Assembly (NCBI GenBank): GCA_027186245.1
Contig: CP114483.1
Coordinates: forward strand, 29,704,642-29,768,641
Source of the DNA: Coriaria nepalensis
Taxonomy: Eukaryota; Streptophyta; Magnoliopsida; Cucurbitales; Coriariaceae
Length of the DNA stretch: 64,000 nucleotides
Reading direction: 5' to 3'
Positions 12,825 through 23,080 of the stretch are shown here, one piece after another. Position 1 is the stretch's first letter, and every line of letters starts with the position of its first letter. The position numbers and the translations under genes were made by a program. The notes below the pieces were generated by a model. That model saw nothing but the letters and a program-made list of their open reading frames with translations, did no database searches and was not told where the DNA came from.

Positions 12825-12871
12825 TCCGATAAATACAATGCAAATGATCCGATAAATACAATGCAAATGAT
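12825..12871 (+). repeat. 23-bp tandem direct repeat, two copies
   Basis: The unit contains GATAAATACAATGCAAATGA and occurs twice in tandem, identical over the readable core. Confidence 0.85.
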
Positions 12872-14357
12872 CTTAGTGGTAAGATCCTTAGAAGACTGAG
12901 AAGAGAGCCAACCAAATCGAGAATTCTAAGAGCTCAAAAAGGGGGAGGGTGGATTAGGCTTAAAGAGATTCCAAATACTCGAGCCAAAAGGGAAATTTCC
13001 AAAAGTACGGTTCCTAAATTCTTCATTCCAAATACATAGGGAGCAAGTGTTGCAAGTAGACGTACCATAACCCTTGGAATGATCTCAATTGAGTATTAAG
13101 ATAGTTCAGAATGGCTGGCCATAATATAAGCCTAATTTGATTAGGGTTTTAGGAATTTTGAAATAAATAAATAAAAATTTTATTTTTAATTTGATTATTA
13201 AATTATATTTTTGAGGTTTGAAATTACAATTGTTATTTTATAAGTATTAATATAGTATGTAAAGTTGTTAATATAAATTATTTATAGGGAATTTTATTAA
13301 TATTAAAATAAGAAATCAATTTTATTAAGTCAGTTAATTATCTTAAATTATTTATGTTAAGTTTTGATATAATCGGTAAAATTTATATAAAGTGTTTATA
13401 TGAAAATTTTCTAATCATATCAAATATGGTAATTACTTCAATTAATTAATAATTTTTTTTTGGGAGATTTAATGTGATTAATAGAGTTAACAATATAAAA
13501 TTATTTACATGAAGTTTCTATTATCATATTAAATAAAGGAAATTGATTTCATTAATTAGCTACCAAAAAGTGTTTATGGTAACTACCTATTTTAGAAGTA
13601 TTCTAAATTAGGAAAAAATTTCGTTTGGATAATTAACCTATTTTTTAAGGAATTCCAAATTAAGAAATTTTAGTTCTTTAATTTTGGAAAGAATTCTAAA
13701 ATAAATAATTGTATTCTAATTATAAAAAATTTCCAAATTATGAAATTTTGTTAAAATAACTAATATAAATTGAAAAGAGTTGTAAATTAAAAAACATGTC
13801 CAGTTTTGGAAGACTTTCTTATTTTAGAGAGAGTACTAGAATGTTGTTGTAGATCACTTGTCTTGATTAGAGTTCAATAATATTCCTAATGACCCACTTA
13901 TCCGAGATTACTTTTCTAAGGGACATCTTTTCACTGCTACCCAAGTCCCATGGTAAGCACATATTATTAATTACTTAATGTCTAGTGAAGTTCCATCTAC
14001 TTAATGCTTGAGGCAATCTATTTTTATTGCAATGATCATTATCTGTTTAAATATTACCCCAATCAGATTATGAGAAGATGCAGTCTAGAGAGCGAAGTTA
14101 ATAGTAAAAGTCACCTTGTTTATGAGAGATGCCAAAAGTCACCCTTTTTATAAAGGCAATGTTTTTCATCTTTTATATAGTATGCTTTTGACCAGTAAAA
14201 TATGAAAGAAGATTTATGGTAAAAATGGTTGAAGTTCTAAACAACTAAATGTGCCTATCTTTGATCAATATTTGTTTGCTTGTTTATCCTAAAATAACCT
14301 TTTCATTTGAGTATATATATGTTTCCAACTTTATCAGAGAAATACCTTTGAGGATAT

Positions 14358-14406
14358 GAAGAGTTTTTCAAATCTTGAAATGTGGTTTGGGTTTGAAAAA
14401 CTCTTC
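14358..14406. repeat. Perfect 15-bp inverted repeat
   Basis: GAAGAGTTTTTCAAA at 14358-14372 is followed after 19 bases by its exact reverse complement at 14392-14406. A partial further copy of the arm (GAGTTTTTCAAAG) follows at about 14458. Function unknown; it has no U-run typical of a terminator and lies in intergenic plant DNA. Confidence 0.8.
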
Positions 14407-15247
14407 ATGTAACTTTTTCAACTTCATTAAATGTAACGTGGTTCTTCAAACCTTGTAGAGTTTTTCAAAGTTATATGTAATAAAGTTTGTGGTAAGAGGG
14501 TTATGGCTTAGCGTGCACACACAAATTCTAGGAGTTGTAATCAATATGATTTTAATAGCAATTTTAATATATTTCTAGGAGTTCATGGTGTATTTTTCTT
14601 ATTTGAATTGTTAAAATCTAGCAATAAGTTGATTGTGAGTTATGATAAGAGTCTAAAGTATGTTTGAGATAGTTAATTATTAAAGATATTTGTAATAGAT
14701 AAGACTTATTATGACATTGTTATCTATATTATTAAACAAATATTAGTTTTTAAGGAGAGGTTCAACGTGAAGATTCAAGTTATATGCTCACTACGTAAGT
14801 CTATGCTTGTCCACTAAAGTCCAAAGTTCAAAGACATGTAAGTCAAAGGCCTAGTGAAGAGAATTAAAAGAAAAAAAAAGGATTGAAGGCCAATCAAGCC
14901 ATTAGTTTGTGCGTGGAAAGGCTCAAGTAAGTAAAAGCCAAGACCAATTGGGAGAAGAAGGTATCAAACAAATCAGCTGCAATTTCAACATTGCGTGAAG
15001 ATGAGATGAGCATTGGATTCAAAAGTTAGTGGAGATGAGATGCTAGTAAAATTAAATTACAAGTAAAATTTAAGATGAACAGCCTCAACAGATTAATGCC
15101 TGCTACAGTAAATTTACAGCTTATACTAATCACAACCCAACGTGAGTTGATTGATTGATCGAAAGTTAAAGCTAAAATCAAGGAAAATTTAAGTACTAGC
15201 GCGGAAACTGAAATACAAATCCGTAGATATATTTCAATTTCGATTAT

Positions 15248-15729
15248 CTATTTTCTAATCTTTTTCTGTACCTCTTTAGCAGTGAAGGAGAGCTCTTCCA
15301 ACACTTGCTGCATTGAAAAAATTGGTTGTGATTTAATGTCTTCAAATGCTGATTCCATCTCTTCAACTATATAGGAATCAAATAGGATCCCTTCCTGTAT
15401 GAACAACTCCTCAAGTAACAAGACATCTTCAGCATCCAATCTCTCCGTTACCTATATATATTACAAGAAGATGCATCAGTTAATATCATTAGAAGGTACA
15501 TAATACAAATAATTTACACAACGAGACTGACCTTGTTCAGGATTTTTCTCTCGAGACTCATTCTTAATGGATGAAGAAGTTCCGTGCTTTCTGACAAATT
15601 TATCTTCATTACAGGAGGCTCGTGGTTAAGCCTTTGTATGCTTTGCTCTAACAAGAAAGCCAAAATGTAAGAAGCGATAGCAAAAATAAGAAAATACCAA
15701 TTAGGACCCAAATGCTTCGAGAAAGTCAT
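15248..15729 (-). CDS. Unrecognised two-exon reading frame with one predicted membrane segment (possibly partial)
   Basis: I do not recognise this protein. Two exons join in phase: 15532-15729 (donor AAG|GTCAGT) and 15248-15451 (acceptor TATAG|G), giving 133 residues from the first ATG. The frame stays open upstream to 15786, where an in-frame stop precedes it, so the real 5' exon may be missing or the gene may be a fragment. Near the N-terminus is a hydrophobic stretch, WYFLIFAIASYILAFLL, that could be a membrane span. The rest is charged and probably helical (ERLDAEDVLLLEELF, EVQKKIRK at the end). It lies directly inside a CACTA-type transposon end at 15965, so it could be a captured gene piece. 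Codon-level coherence across the splice is the main support. Confidence 0.4.
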
Positions 15730-15789
15730 TTCCAGTGGCAAGGAAATTGCTTTAACATACACCTTCCACGTTAAGGGCAATATTTAGTG

Positions 15790-15965
15790 ATATAACTTGA
15801 ATACCTTTACCCTACTTTAGTGGGATAGTAGTTTGTGCCACTAATGTCTTCACTCATTAGCGGCATTTTTCGTAGTTATAGGATTTAGCGGAATAATGTA
15901 GCGGTAAAATATCAAAATAGCGCTCTAAAATATCAAAATAGCGTTAGGGGCAGTTTTTTGTAGTG
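15790..15965 (-). mobile_element. Terminal part of a CACTA (En/Spm) transposon
   Basis: Read on the minus strand from 15965 the sequence begins CACTACAAAAAACTG, the canonical CACTA end. It is followed by two copies of the subterminal motif CGCTATTTTGATATTTT within about 50 bp and by GCCGCTA-type words, as in plant CACTA subterminal repeats. A possible 3-bp target site (TCA) follows at 15966-15968. No matching opposite end was found to the left, so the element is truncated or its other end has decayed. Confidence 0.65.
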
Positions 15966-16204
15966 TCACTATTAAGCCTGTTTTTGATAGATTCTAAAGT
16001 ATATAAATATTTATAGATTTCAAAAGCTTTCAAAAATGACATCCCTTTACAGAGTTACTACTTTTCAATTACACTCTTAACAGTGTAATATATGTCATTA
16101 GATAACTATTCTAAAATCCACTATAAAATATCACCACTCTTCAATTATATTTCATAGTTAACTCTTTTTGGAAAATAAAAAATAACTTAAAAACTGTTTC
16201 TAAC

Positions 16205-17066
16205 AATTTCTCCATTCATGGTGTCAAAGTAAAGAAAATCACTTCATACCTCATATCCTTAGACAACCTCCGCTAGCAAATAGCTACATCAACGATAGTC
16301 TTAACTTTTGTACCGAGAAATTTTAGTATATTCTTAGAATATATACTCTAACCAGATATAATTATGTCATATTAATATTTAATATAAACAAAATGTTGAT
16401 ATAGCTTAATTTGAATTATTAGAATATTATACTTCATGAATAGTAGGGATGATCAACAGTGATCTGATCCAATTGATCCGAGTCTCAATCTGATCCAGAT
16501 CGGTTGGATTACAATTTAATTTGATATATTGTATTTTTAGTTGGTCGGATCGGATATTTAATCCGACTTCCATCTGATCATAATAAATCTGATCCGACTT
16601 TCATCTTACCATAATAGATCCGATCGGATATTTAATCCGACTTTCATCTGATCGTAATAAATCTTATCCAACTTTCATCTTACCATAACAGATCCGATTT
16701 GATATTCATCCGAAGATCATTCAATCTAATCCAATCTTCATATGATATTATCAGATTAGATTTGACTGATCCGACCATTACTCACACCTAATAAATAGGT
16801 TTAAATACCTTCATGTTCATAGTCCCCACCAGGCACCAATTCGTCTGTCTACTATCACATGTTTGAATATTAATAATTGTAACAAGAGATTAGAAGAAAA
16901 AAAAAAATCGTGGAAGGCGTTAGCCCCCATGCATGTTGCACAGTTGCAGTATTTTGTACAGATAAAGTTTGACCAGTTCAATTGTCAGTGAGTCCATGGC
17001 CACAAATAAATCTAGAGAAAGTAATGAAACCTAGTTTGACCCGAATTATAGGTTTATTAACTGAAA
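16205..17066. repeat. Segmental duplication, copy 1 (carries a hAT MITE)
   Basis: About 500 bp of unique sequence matches 19705-20306 in the same orientation, with shared words such as TCTCCATTCATGGTG, AGTCCCCACCAGGCACC and AAGTTTGACCAGTTCAATTG. Copy 1 is interrupted by the MITE at 16444-16790. The similarity weakens but may continue to about 17.13 kb. Confidence 0.85.
16444..16790. mobile_element. Non-autonomous hAT-type element (MITE), 347 bp
   Basis: The left end starts TAGGGATGATCAACAG and the right end, reverse-complemented, starts TAGGTGTGAGTAATGG, both hAT-like. Flanking 8-bp sequences ATGAATAG (16436-16443) and ATAAATAG (16791-16798) form a target-site duplication with one mismatch. 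The paralogous block at 19.98 kb lacks the element and has a single corresponding site, confirming an insertion. The interior has a 74-bp direct repeat (starting at 16548 and 16622, with a decayed third at 16696) rich in GATC-CGA words. Confidence 0.88.
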
Positions 17067-18241
17067 ACGGCTACCGTGTGTCGTGCATTCTTAAGAACCT
17101 TTATCTATCTCGTATCCTCTCCTATTCATAGAGAGAGTTATATTGCATGGTTGAACTACATATTTTCTCTCTTGGAAAATGAGGATTTACCTCAAAACAT
17201 AAACCTAACGTTTATGGAAGTCTTCTGGAATATTTGAATGATAATCACACGTCCTGAAAGTGAAGAGTGTCAGAATCAAACCGCGGGATAAGTTCTAGAG
17301 TATTAGATATCCAAGTAATATCCCCCTTAGTTATCCGGCAATGCTATAAGGATATGTCACATCAGCAGAATTGTATATAAAAATGCTATTTCTTTTTTTC
17401 TTTTTACCCGAATTTATAATTTATTTAATAAAAATATTAACATTAAAAAAATTTAAAATAAATTAATTGGTGTTTAAATAAAAAATTAATTGTTAATATA
17501 AAATTATGTTGATGTGGCTAGCCTGCTTAGCTTGCCAAGTGACTATTTTATTCTATCTAGCTTTTTAATAGTTTGAGGGATACGTAACTAGTTTTAAAAT
17601 ATGAGGAAACTGGCTTTAGTTATTTGAAAGTTTTAAGCTTGACCAAAAACAAAAAAAAAGTGTTAAAAGTACAGTAAATCTAGTTCTCTATTTTCTTAAA
17701 TCTAGTTTTAAGCATACAAAACAGTCTTAGGACTAAACTGATTCTTACTACTTAATATTGGGTCTAAATGCTAAGTGTGAAAAAATTTGGCCCGGTAGTA
17801 ATTTCATAAAACTGTACTGGGTCGATAAGAATCACAAGAAACTTAAGAAATTCACACAGTAATACCTAAAAAAAAAATAAAAAAATAAAAAATAATTGTA
17901 AACTAAAATGAAAGAGTGAGAAACCAATGAGTGCTCACTGCTCTCTATTGAAAGAGAAGTATCAAGACAAATCTCCATTTTATATTATCTGTGTTTGACA
18001 TTACATAATTCAAAGATATATTAGTAGCAAAGATAGGACAAAACACATCTAGATATGATATAGTACCTTAAAAACATAGTCATTATTGATACATCTTTGT
18101 TAACCATAACTCAAAAAGCTCTTATTGAGAACTATAATTTGAAGGAAAGAAATCAATTCGAAAGAAAATAAAAACAACATCAAATTTTCTTCAACCTGGA
18201 AAGCTTAACAAACACATGATTTATAGGTACCCACTCGTTCG
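17067..18241. other. Region downstream of the phytocyanin gene
   Basis: AT-rich sequence with no recognisable reading frame; includes the presumed 3' UTR of the phytocyanin at its right end. The stretch at 17.3-17.64 kb has the look of a dispersed AT-rich repeat but no terminal structure could be read. Confidence 0.45.
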
Positions 18242-19232
18242 TCAATTAACCCATCCTCGGAAAGTAGGGATAACAAAGAACTTCATAGTTCCATTTCTGC
18301 AATGAAATCCGCCCCGTTCGCCGCAAGCAAAGAAGTAAGGCTGCCACTTTTTTAGCACAAACTTGAAGCCATCTCTTCCTCCTTGTGTCGAATTCGCCAC
18401 CATCTTCCCCCTCTTTATATCACATCTCATGAAGCTCCACCAGTCTGGGAGCAAGTACACACTGTGTGGAAAACTTGCACTGCTTGGTGGGTCAAACTTG
18501 AACACTGCATTAATTATACACCATTTTTATATTGACATTGTTCTTAAGCATTATATGAGTTTAACCTATATTAAAATTTCACTAAAATAGAGAGAATGGA
18601 AAATGCCCATTTAGGCACAAATTATAATATTTAGATAAATGAAAATAATTCACGTTTGAAGAAGTTAGAGAGATGTGACAAAAGCATAATTATATAAAAT
18701 TCAAATTTATATAATAATGAAATATTATTTCTTAGCATTACTTAACAATATTTTTAAGACATACTATGATCAAAGCATGAGTCAATGAAAGAAATCAGAT
18801 GTTATATTATATGGCATTGTTTGCATTCATAAATAGATAAATTTTTTAGTGGATATATAGATGTAATACGCATGCATTTTAATTTGCTAACTATATATGT
18901 AGCCGATTTCTATTTATTTGGTTAATAATTTTTAAGTGCATTAAGTCTAATTAATGATTTCTCGTATATAATAAAGAAAATGGAAACTTACCAAGAGTGT
19001 CATTGAGGTAAAAAGGGCCATTTTGAAGTGCCCAAGTTGTGTAGTCAAAGCCGAAGTTCCATTTCTGGGAATCACCACCAACAACAATCTTCCGGGATTC
19101 TTGTGGCGGATATTTGGGATGATTGAAGGAGTACCAATCACTGCCATTGAACAAAGATTTGCTGGAAAAACCAACTCCAAACATCAAACATAGTGACATG
19201 AAGATGATTGCTTGAGCATATTTTGAAGCCAT
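18242..19232 (-). CDS. Phytocyanin (blue copper, cupredoxin family) secreted protein
   Basis: Two exons, 18992-19232 and 18242-18504, join in phase 1 (donor CTTG|GTAAGT, acceptor ATGCAG) to give 167 residues. Residues 1 to about 24 are a signal peptide (hydrophobic IIFMSLCLMFGVG). The mature part is a single plastocyanin-like domain. All four type-1 copper ligands can be assigned: H94 (FPHSVYLL), C141 (YFFACGE), H148 (FHC) and M154 (GTMKF). C108 and C149 are placed to form the family disulfide. The C141-H148 loop is longer than in classical plantacyanins, as in the Arabidopsis At2g15780-type cupredoxins. N118-S-T and N151-G-T are possible glycosylation sites. There is no C-terminal hydrophobic GPI signal, so secretion to the apoplast is inferred. 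Electron transfer is the family chemistry; the substrate is unknown. Confidence 0.92.
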
Positions 19233-19317
19233 GTTTTTATGTTTATTACTTCACCTATAAGTTGAACTACTTGAGGAAGCTAGTAAATTTGATTTTGCAA
19301 TGTATGGTTAACTGGAG

Positions 19318-19325
19318 TTTATATA
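19318..19325 (-). promoter_or_regulatory. TATA box of the phytocyanin gene
   Basis: TATATAAA on the minus strand lies about 86 bp upstream of the ATG at 19232, implying a 5' UTR of about 55 nt. Confidence 0.65.
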
Positions 19326-19704
19326 GTGGGGATCAGAGAGAGAATTAGATGATCATTAGTGCTAAAACACCAAATTGGAGTAGGTAAGAGGTGGAATAAA
19401 CTTTGTACCTCCTCTTCAAAGTCCTCCACTACTTCACGTCATTTTTTCAACTTGGGTTTCTAGTTGTGGTTTCATAGAAATTGATTCACATTTTCATTTT
19501 TATTATATTATTGATTTTAGTTTCTTTGTTCACCATATGATTGTGCATTTGGATAGGAACTTGGATGAAGTTGCATCTAGAATTACAAGATTTTGGTTAC
19601 ATTTATACATATTAGCCTATAATATCATCAAATATATATAGTTTGTACGTGCTTAAATTGTGATTGAAATGAATGAGATTCTTGGGGAAAATTCTTACCT
19701 ATGA

Positions 19705-20306
19705 AATTTCTCCATTCATGGTGCGGGAATATCTTACTTAGAATATACTTAATACCTCGTCTTTAGACAACCTCCAATATTAGATAGTCATGTTCATCGT
19801 GATAGTCTTAATTTTTTTTTTTCCTTCTGAACAGCCACATCAGTATTGTGAGAAATTTAAGTCTTCTCTCGGAATATATACTCCAAACGGATGTATAATC
19901 AAACCATACCAATATATACTTTAATAGAAAAAAAAAATATTAACATGGTTTAATATGAACCATTAGCATATTATACTTCATAAGTAGGTTCAAATACCTT
20001 AATGTTCATCATATTCATAGTCCCCACCAGGCACCTATTTGTCATCGTCTAATTTCACATATTTGAAAATTAATAAATGTAAGAAAGAAAAAAAAAATCA
20101 ATCTATTGATTTATAAAAGTATAAAATTAAAAATTAAAAAATCTTGGGAATAAGGCGTTAGCCATGTTGCACATGTGCAGTATTTTCTACAGAAAAAGTT
20201 TGACCAGTTCAATTGTGAGTGAGACCGGGAGGGTCGATTGCCACAAAGAAATGTGGCAGTAACGGAAACTTGGTTTGACCCTAATCATGGGTTTATTAAG
20301 TGAAAG
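19705..20306. repeat. Segmental duplication, copy 2 (empty MITE site)
   Basis: Matches 16205-17066. It lies in the promoter-distal region of the phytocyanin gene. Where copy 1 holds the hAT MITE this copy reads CTTCATAAGTAGGTTC without interruption. It has its own poly(T) and poly(A) expansions. Confidence 0.85.
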
Positions 20307-20479
20307 GGTCCTAGTTCTCTACTTATGTCATAATTACGAGGTTCCTACGAAAAAATATTAATGGGAGTAACTCGAACTAATGTGTGTCATCATGATGGGT
20401 TTAAAGCGTGTATTACATTGATATTTAATGATCGTAAATACCTTTATCTGTCTCTCCTCCTGTCATATTTAGTGATTTT

Positions 20480-21740
20480 AACTCTATAATGTGTTATGAT
20501 AATAGACTAAGTCAAGAATAATAGAGAATCAACCATGTAATTATATCAGAATTGAAGAGAGATTGCAACAAATTCGAGAGTTTTGGTTCGATTCCTTAAG
20601 AGGGAATGAAATTTAAAAAAAATAGCATTCTTCTACTTAGTTTGATTCTATCACAATCGGAAAATTATTTTTATTTCTTAAGGACTCAAAATGAAAAATG
20701 AGTCATTCCCTTCAAAATACATATCTTTTAAGTATACTAAAATAACTTATTCCTTTATATATAATATTTTTCATAATTTTAAAATTTTACTAAATCGATT
20801 AAGTAATTTATCAAACTTTGTATTTAGAAACAAATTTTTCATATTTCTAAACCACTATTGTTACCCACTTTTTTTGCAACCAAACAAAAGATAAAAGAAT
20901 TAGTGATTCTAGCCACCCTCCTCATTCCCATTCTAATTCTCACTACGCTTACAAAATCGATCCAAGTGCTTCTTTAAAACGAAGAAAATTAAAGAAGTAT
21001 ACAAGATTTTATCCTTAGTTTAGACTTCAACGTGAAATCCTACATCCAATAGTGGTAGTGTTTTTTGTCTATTATAATGTTTTAAAAAGTTTACAAAGAG
21101 AGTTACAAGAAATTCTATATATGACCTTCAAAACCATATTTAATTTTCTTATAGCCTCTCTTTCTCCCTATCTTACCATTTTCTTCTTTCTCTCTTTTCC
21201 TAGGTTTTCCATATCATTTTATAGGTAAGGAATACTAACAATAAACCTATTCAAACTCTAAACTCCACATAGGTCTTATAACTCATGAAGACTCTAAAGT
21301 GCATGACTCAACATGAGCCACACTTTCATAAATCTTCAATTTGGGTCAAGGTTGAGCCGAAATAAGTTAGACACTCCTTATAGTTGACGCCCACCAACAA
21401 TCTCCTCTAATCGGAATTTATTACAACGTTGATCAAGTCCAAACAACACTTAAACTTGATCCTCATCACGGGCTTAGGCACCATATCTATCGAGTTTTCA
21501 TCCGTATGGATTTTCTACACCAATAGAGTATTCTTACTACTTATTACCTCCACATAACTCTTAGGTTCCAACTCATCTAATTCTCCCGCTGTGAGCAATG
21601 CATAGGATAATAAATATGCATACTTGTATCTCTTATGTAATTTATGAGTTCTTCCTTATCGGTCCATTACCAATTGGTATGAGCCAAGATTATCATTTGA
21701 ACTATTGTCTTGCTCCTCCACCTCTAAGGAAAGCCTATCA
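20480..21740. other. Gene-free stretch, possibly retrotransposon debris
   Basis: No gene recognised. The part from about 21.2 kb contains words of the sort found near retrotransposon LTRs but does not match the LTRs found elsewhere in this window. Confidence 0.35.
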
Positions 21741-22672
21741 CTTGCTAAGTATATCTAGGAGATGAGAAGTATCATGTTCTAAAAGAACCTTTTTCTGACC
21801 ATCGTATACTTATAATAACAATTCTTTCATCTCGCCAATATCCCGATTCGTCCTAAAACATGATTTAACTATTAAACCATAATAAATAAATTATATGAAC
21901 CATCATACCTTTATTGAATATCGACAATGGATTTATAGAAACTCCTTTCAAGCCATACTACTTTGCAAAAATTGTTTGTTCAATAAAGTATATAATCCAT
22001 ATGACCTAATTTCAAATATAGTAGCGATGGATTCCCTCTTGACCTCATAATCTTTCTCGCACAACAATTCACCCCCGTATTCACCCACGCCTAGGGCTAA
22101 TAGGACTGTTGTCAAAAATGATATCCGGTACTCAAGGAAACAATGGTGTCTCAGACCGGATGATCACATGTAAAATAGTCACTAGATAATTATCATTAAT
22201 AGTCAGTATTAATTATTATTGAGAATTATCTAAGTATCACATTCAACACTCTTAATCTCTACTAAACACCTACGCAACCATCATGGTATTTTCCTAACAC
22301 TACTAGCTATGAGATTGGCCACCTTAACAATTAGGTGATGAATTACATGATTATATATCTTAATCAATCAATGTCCATTCTCGAGATCCTATGACAATGA
22401 ATCATTTGTATCTTAAGAGATTTTAACGACTCGACTCTCTACTAGCATGATCTCCATAGTACATAACTCAAGATATTGGACTTTTTCATGATATGCATAT
22501 ATAGAACATTTAATATTAATTCCAACAAAATCAATAAACATAATAAATAGTAACTGCTTATCATTAATGACAATAAATAATTTCTTGCTAATATCTGCAT
22601 AAAGATAGTATCACATAAAGTATTTGCGTCATCGAGTCAAAATCTAATTGACTTGATGGGCGTACACTTTCA
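21740..22672 (-). mobile_element. Copia LTR fragment (LTR A)
   Basis: Collinear over its whole length with 24150-25109 (shared words include AATGGATTTATA, CTTTCTCGCACAACA, GAGATCCTATGACAA). The right edge, ending CACTTTCA at 22672, corresponds to the U3 start of the LTR at 25109. It abuts a copia integrase fragment directly, so the RT/RNase H part between them is deleted or this is a later insertion. Confidence 0.75.
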
Positions 22673-22681
22673 AAAATAACA

Positions 22682-23080
22682 TCTATGGAAACATAAACTT
22701 CATAGAAGATGGATCATAATACTTGTAGCCCTTTTGAGTGATACCATATCCCACAAAGACATACTTGAAAGTACGAGGCTCAGCTTAGTACATTGATGTG
22801 GATGCAAGTGAACATACACCACACACCTAAAAAATTTAGGAGCCAATAGTACTAATAGCGGAAGAGTGGAATGATTGGAGAAAACATCTAATGGTCTTCC
22901 AAAATTGAGGTTGCTTGATGGTGCTCGGTTTATCACGTAGATTGTCAAATTCAAGGCTTCACCCCACAAATGAGAAGTAACATGTTCCTCAATTAAGAGA
23001 GACCAAGTAACTTCTAATAATTGTTTATTTTTCCATTCTGTAACACTGTTTTGTTTAAGAGAATAAGGATACTTTGTTTA
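22682..23080 (-). mobile_element. Ty1-copia integrase fragment, minus strand
   Basis: The frame-shifted minus strand reads the C-terminal integrase region: the QNG-like motif, LLEVTWSLLIEEHV, LWGEALNLTIYVINRAPSS, then KYVFVGYGITQKGYKYYDP. It is cut off at 23080, where the 2-kb LTR of the next element begins, consistent with nesting. Confidence 0.85.

Larger units (their letters stand above)
12382..15240. other. Intergenic stretch left of the unknown two-exon frame
   Basis: Holds the presumed TITAN-LIKE promoter and leader at its left end, a 23-bp direct repeat in two copies at about 12825-12871, and a hairpin at 14358-14406. The middle is AT-rich with no reading frame that I recognise. No intact gene is seen. 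Confidence 0.5.

Noticed and set aside
12880..13100. LINE reverse-transcriptase tail on the minus strand
   Set aside because: Some Cys/Trp-rich words suggest a LINE-type zinc region, but no RT motif or consistent frame could be found.
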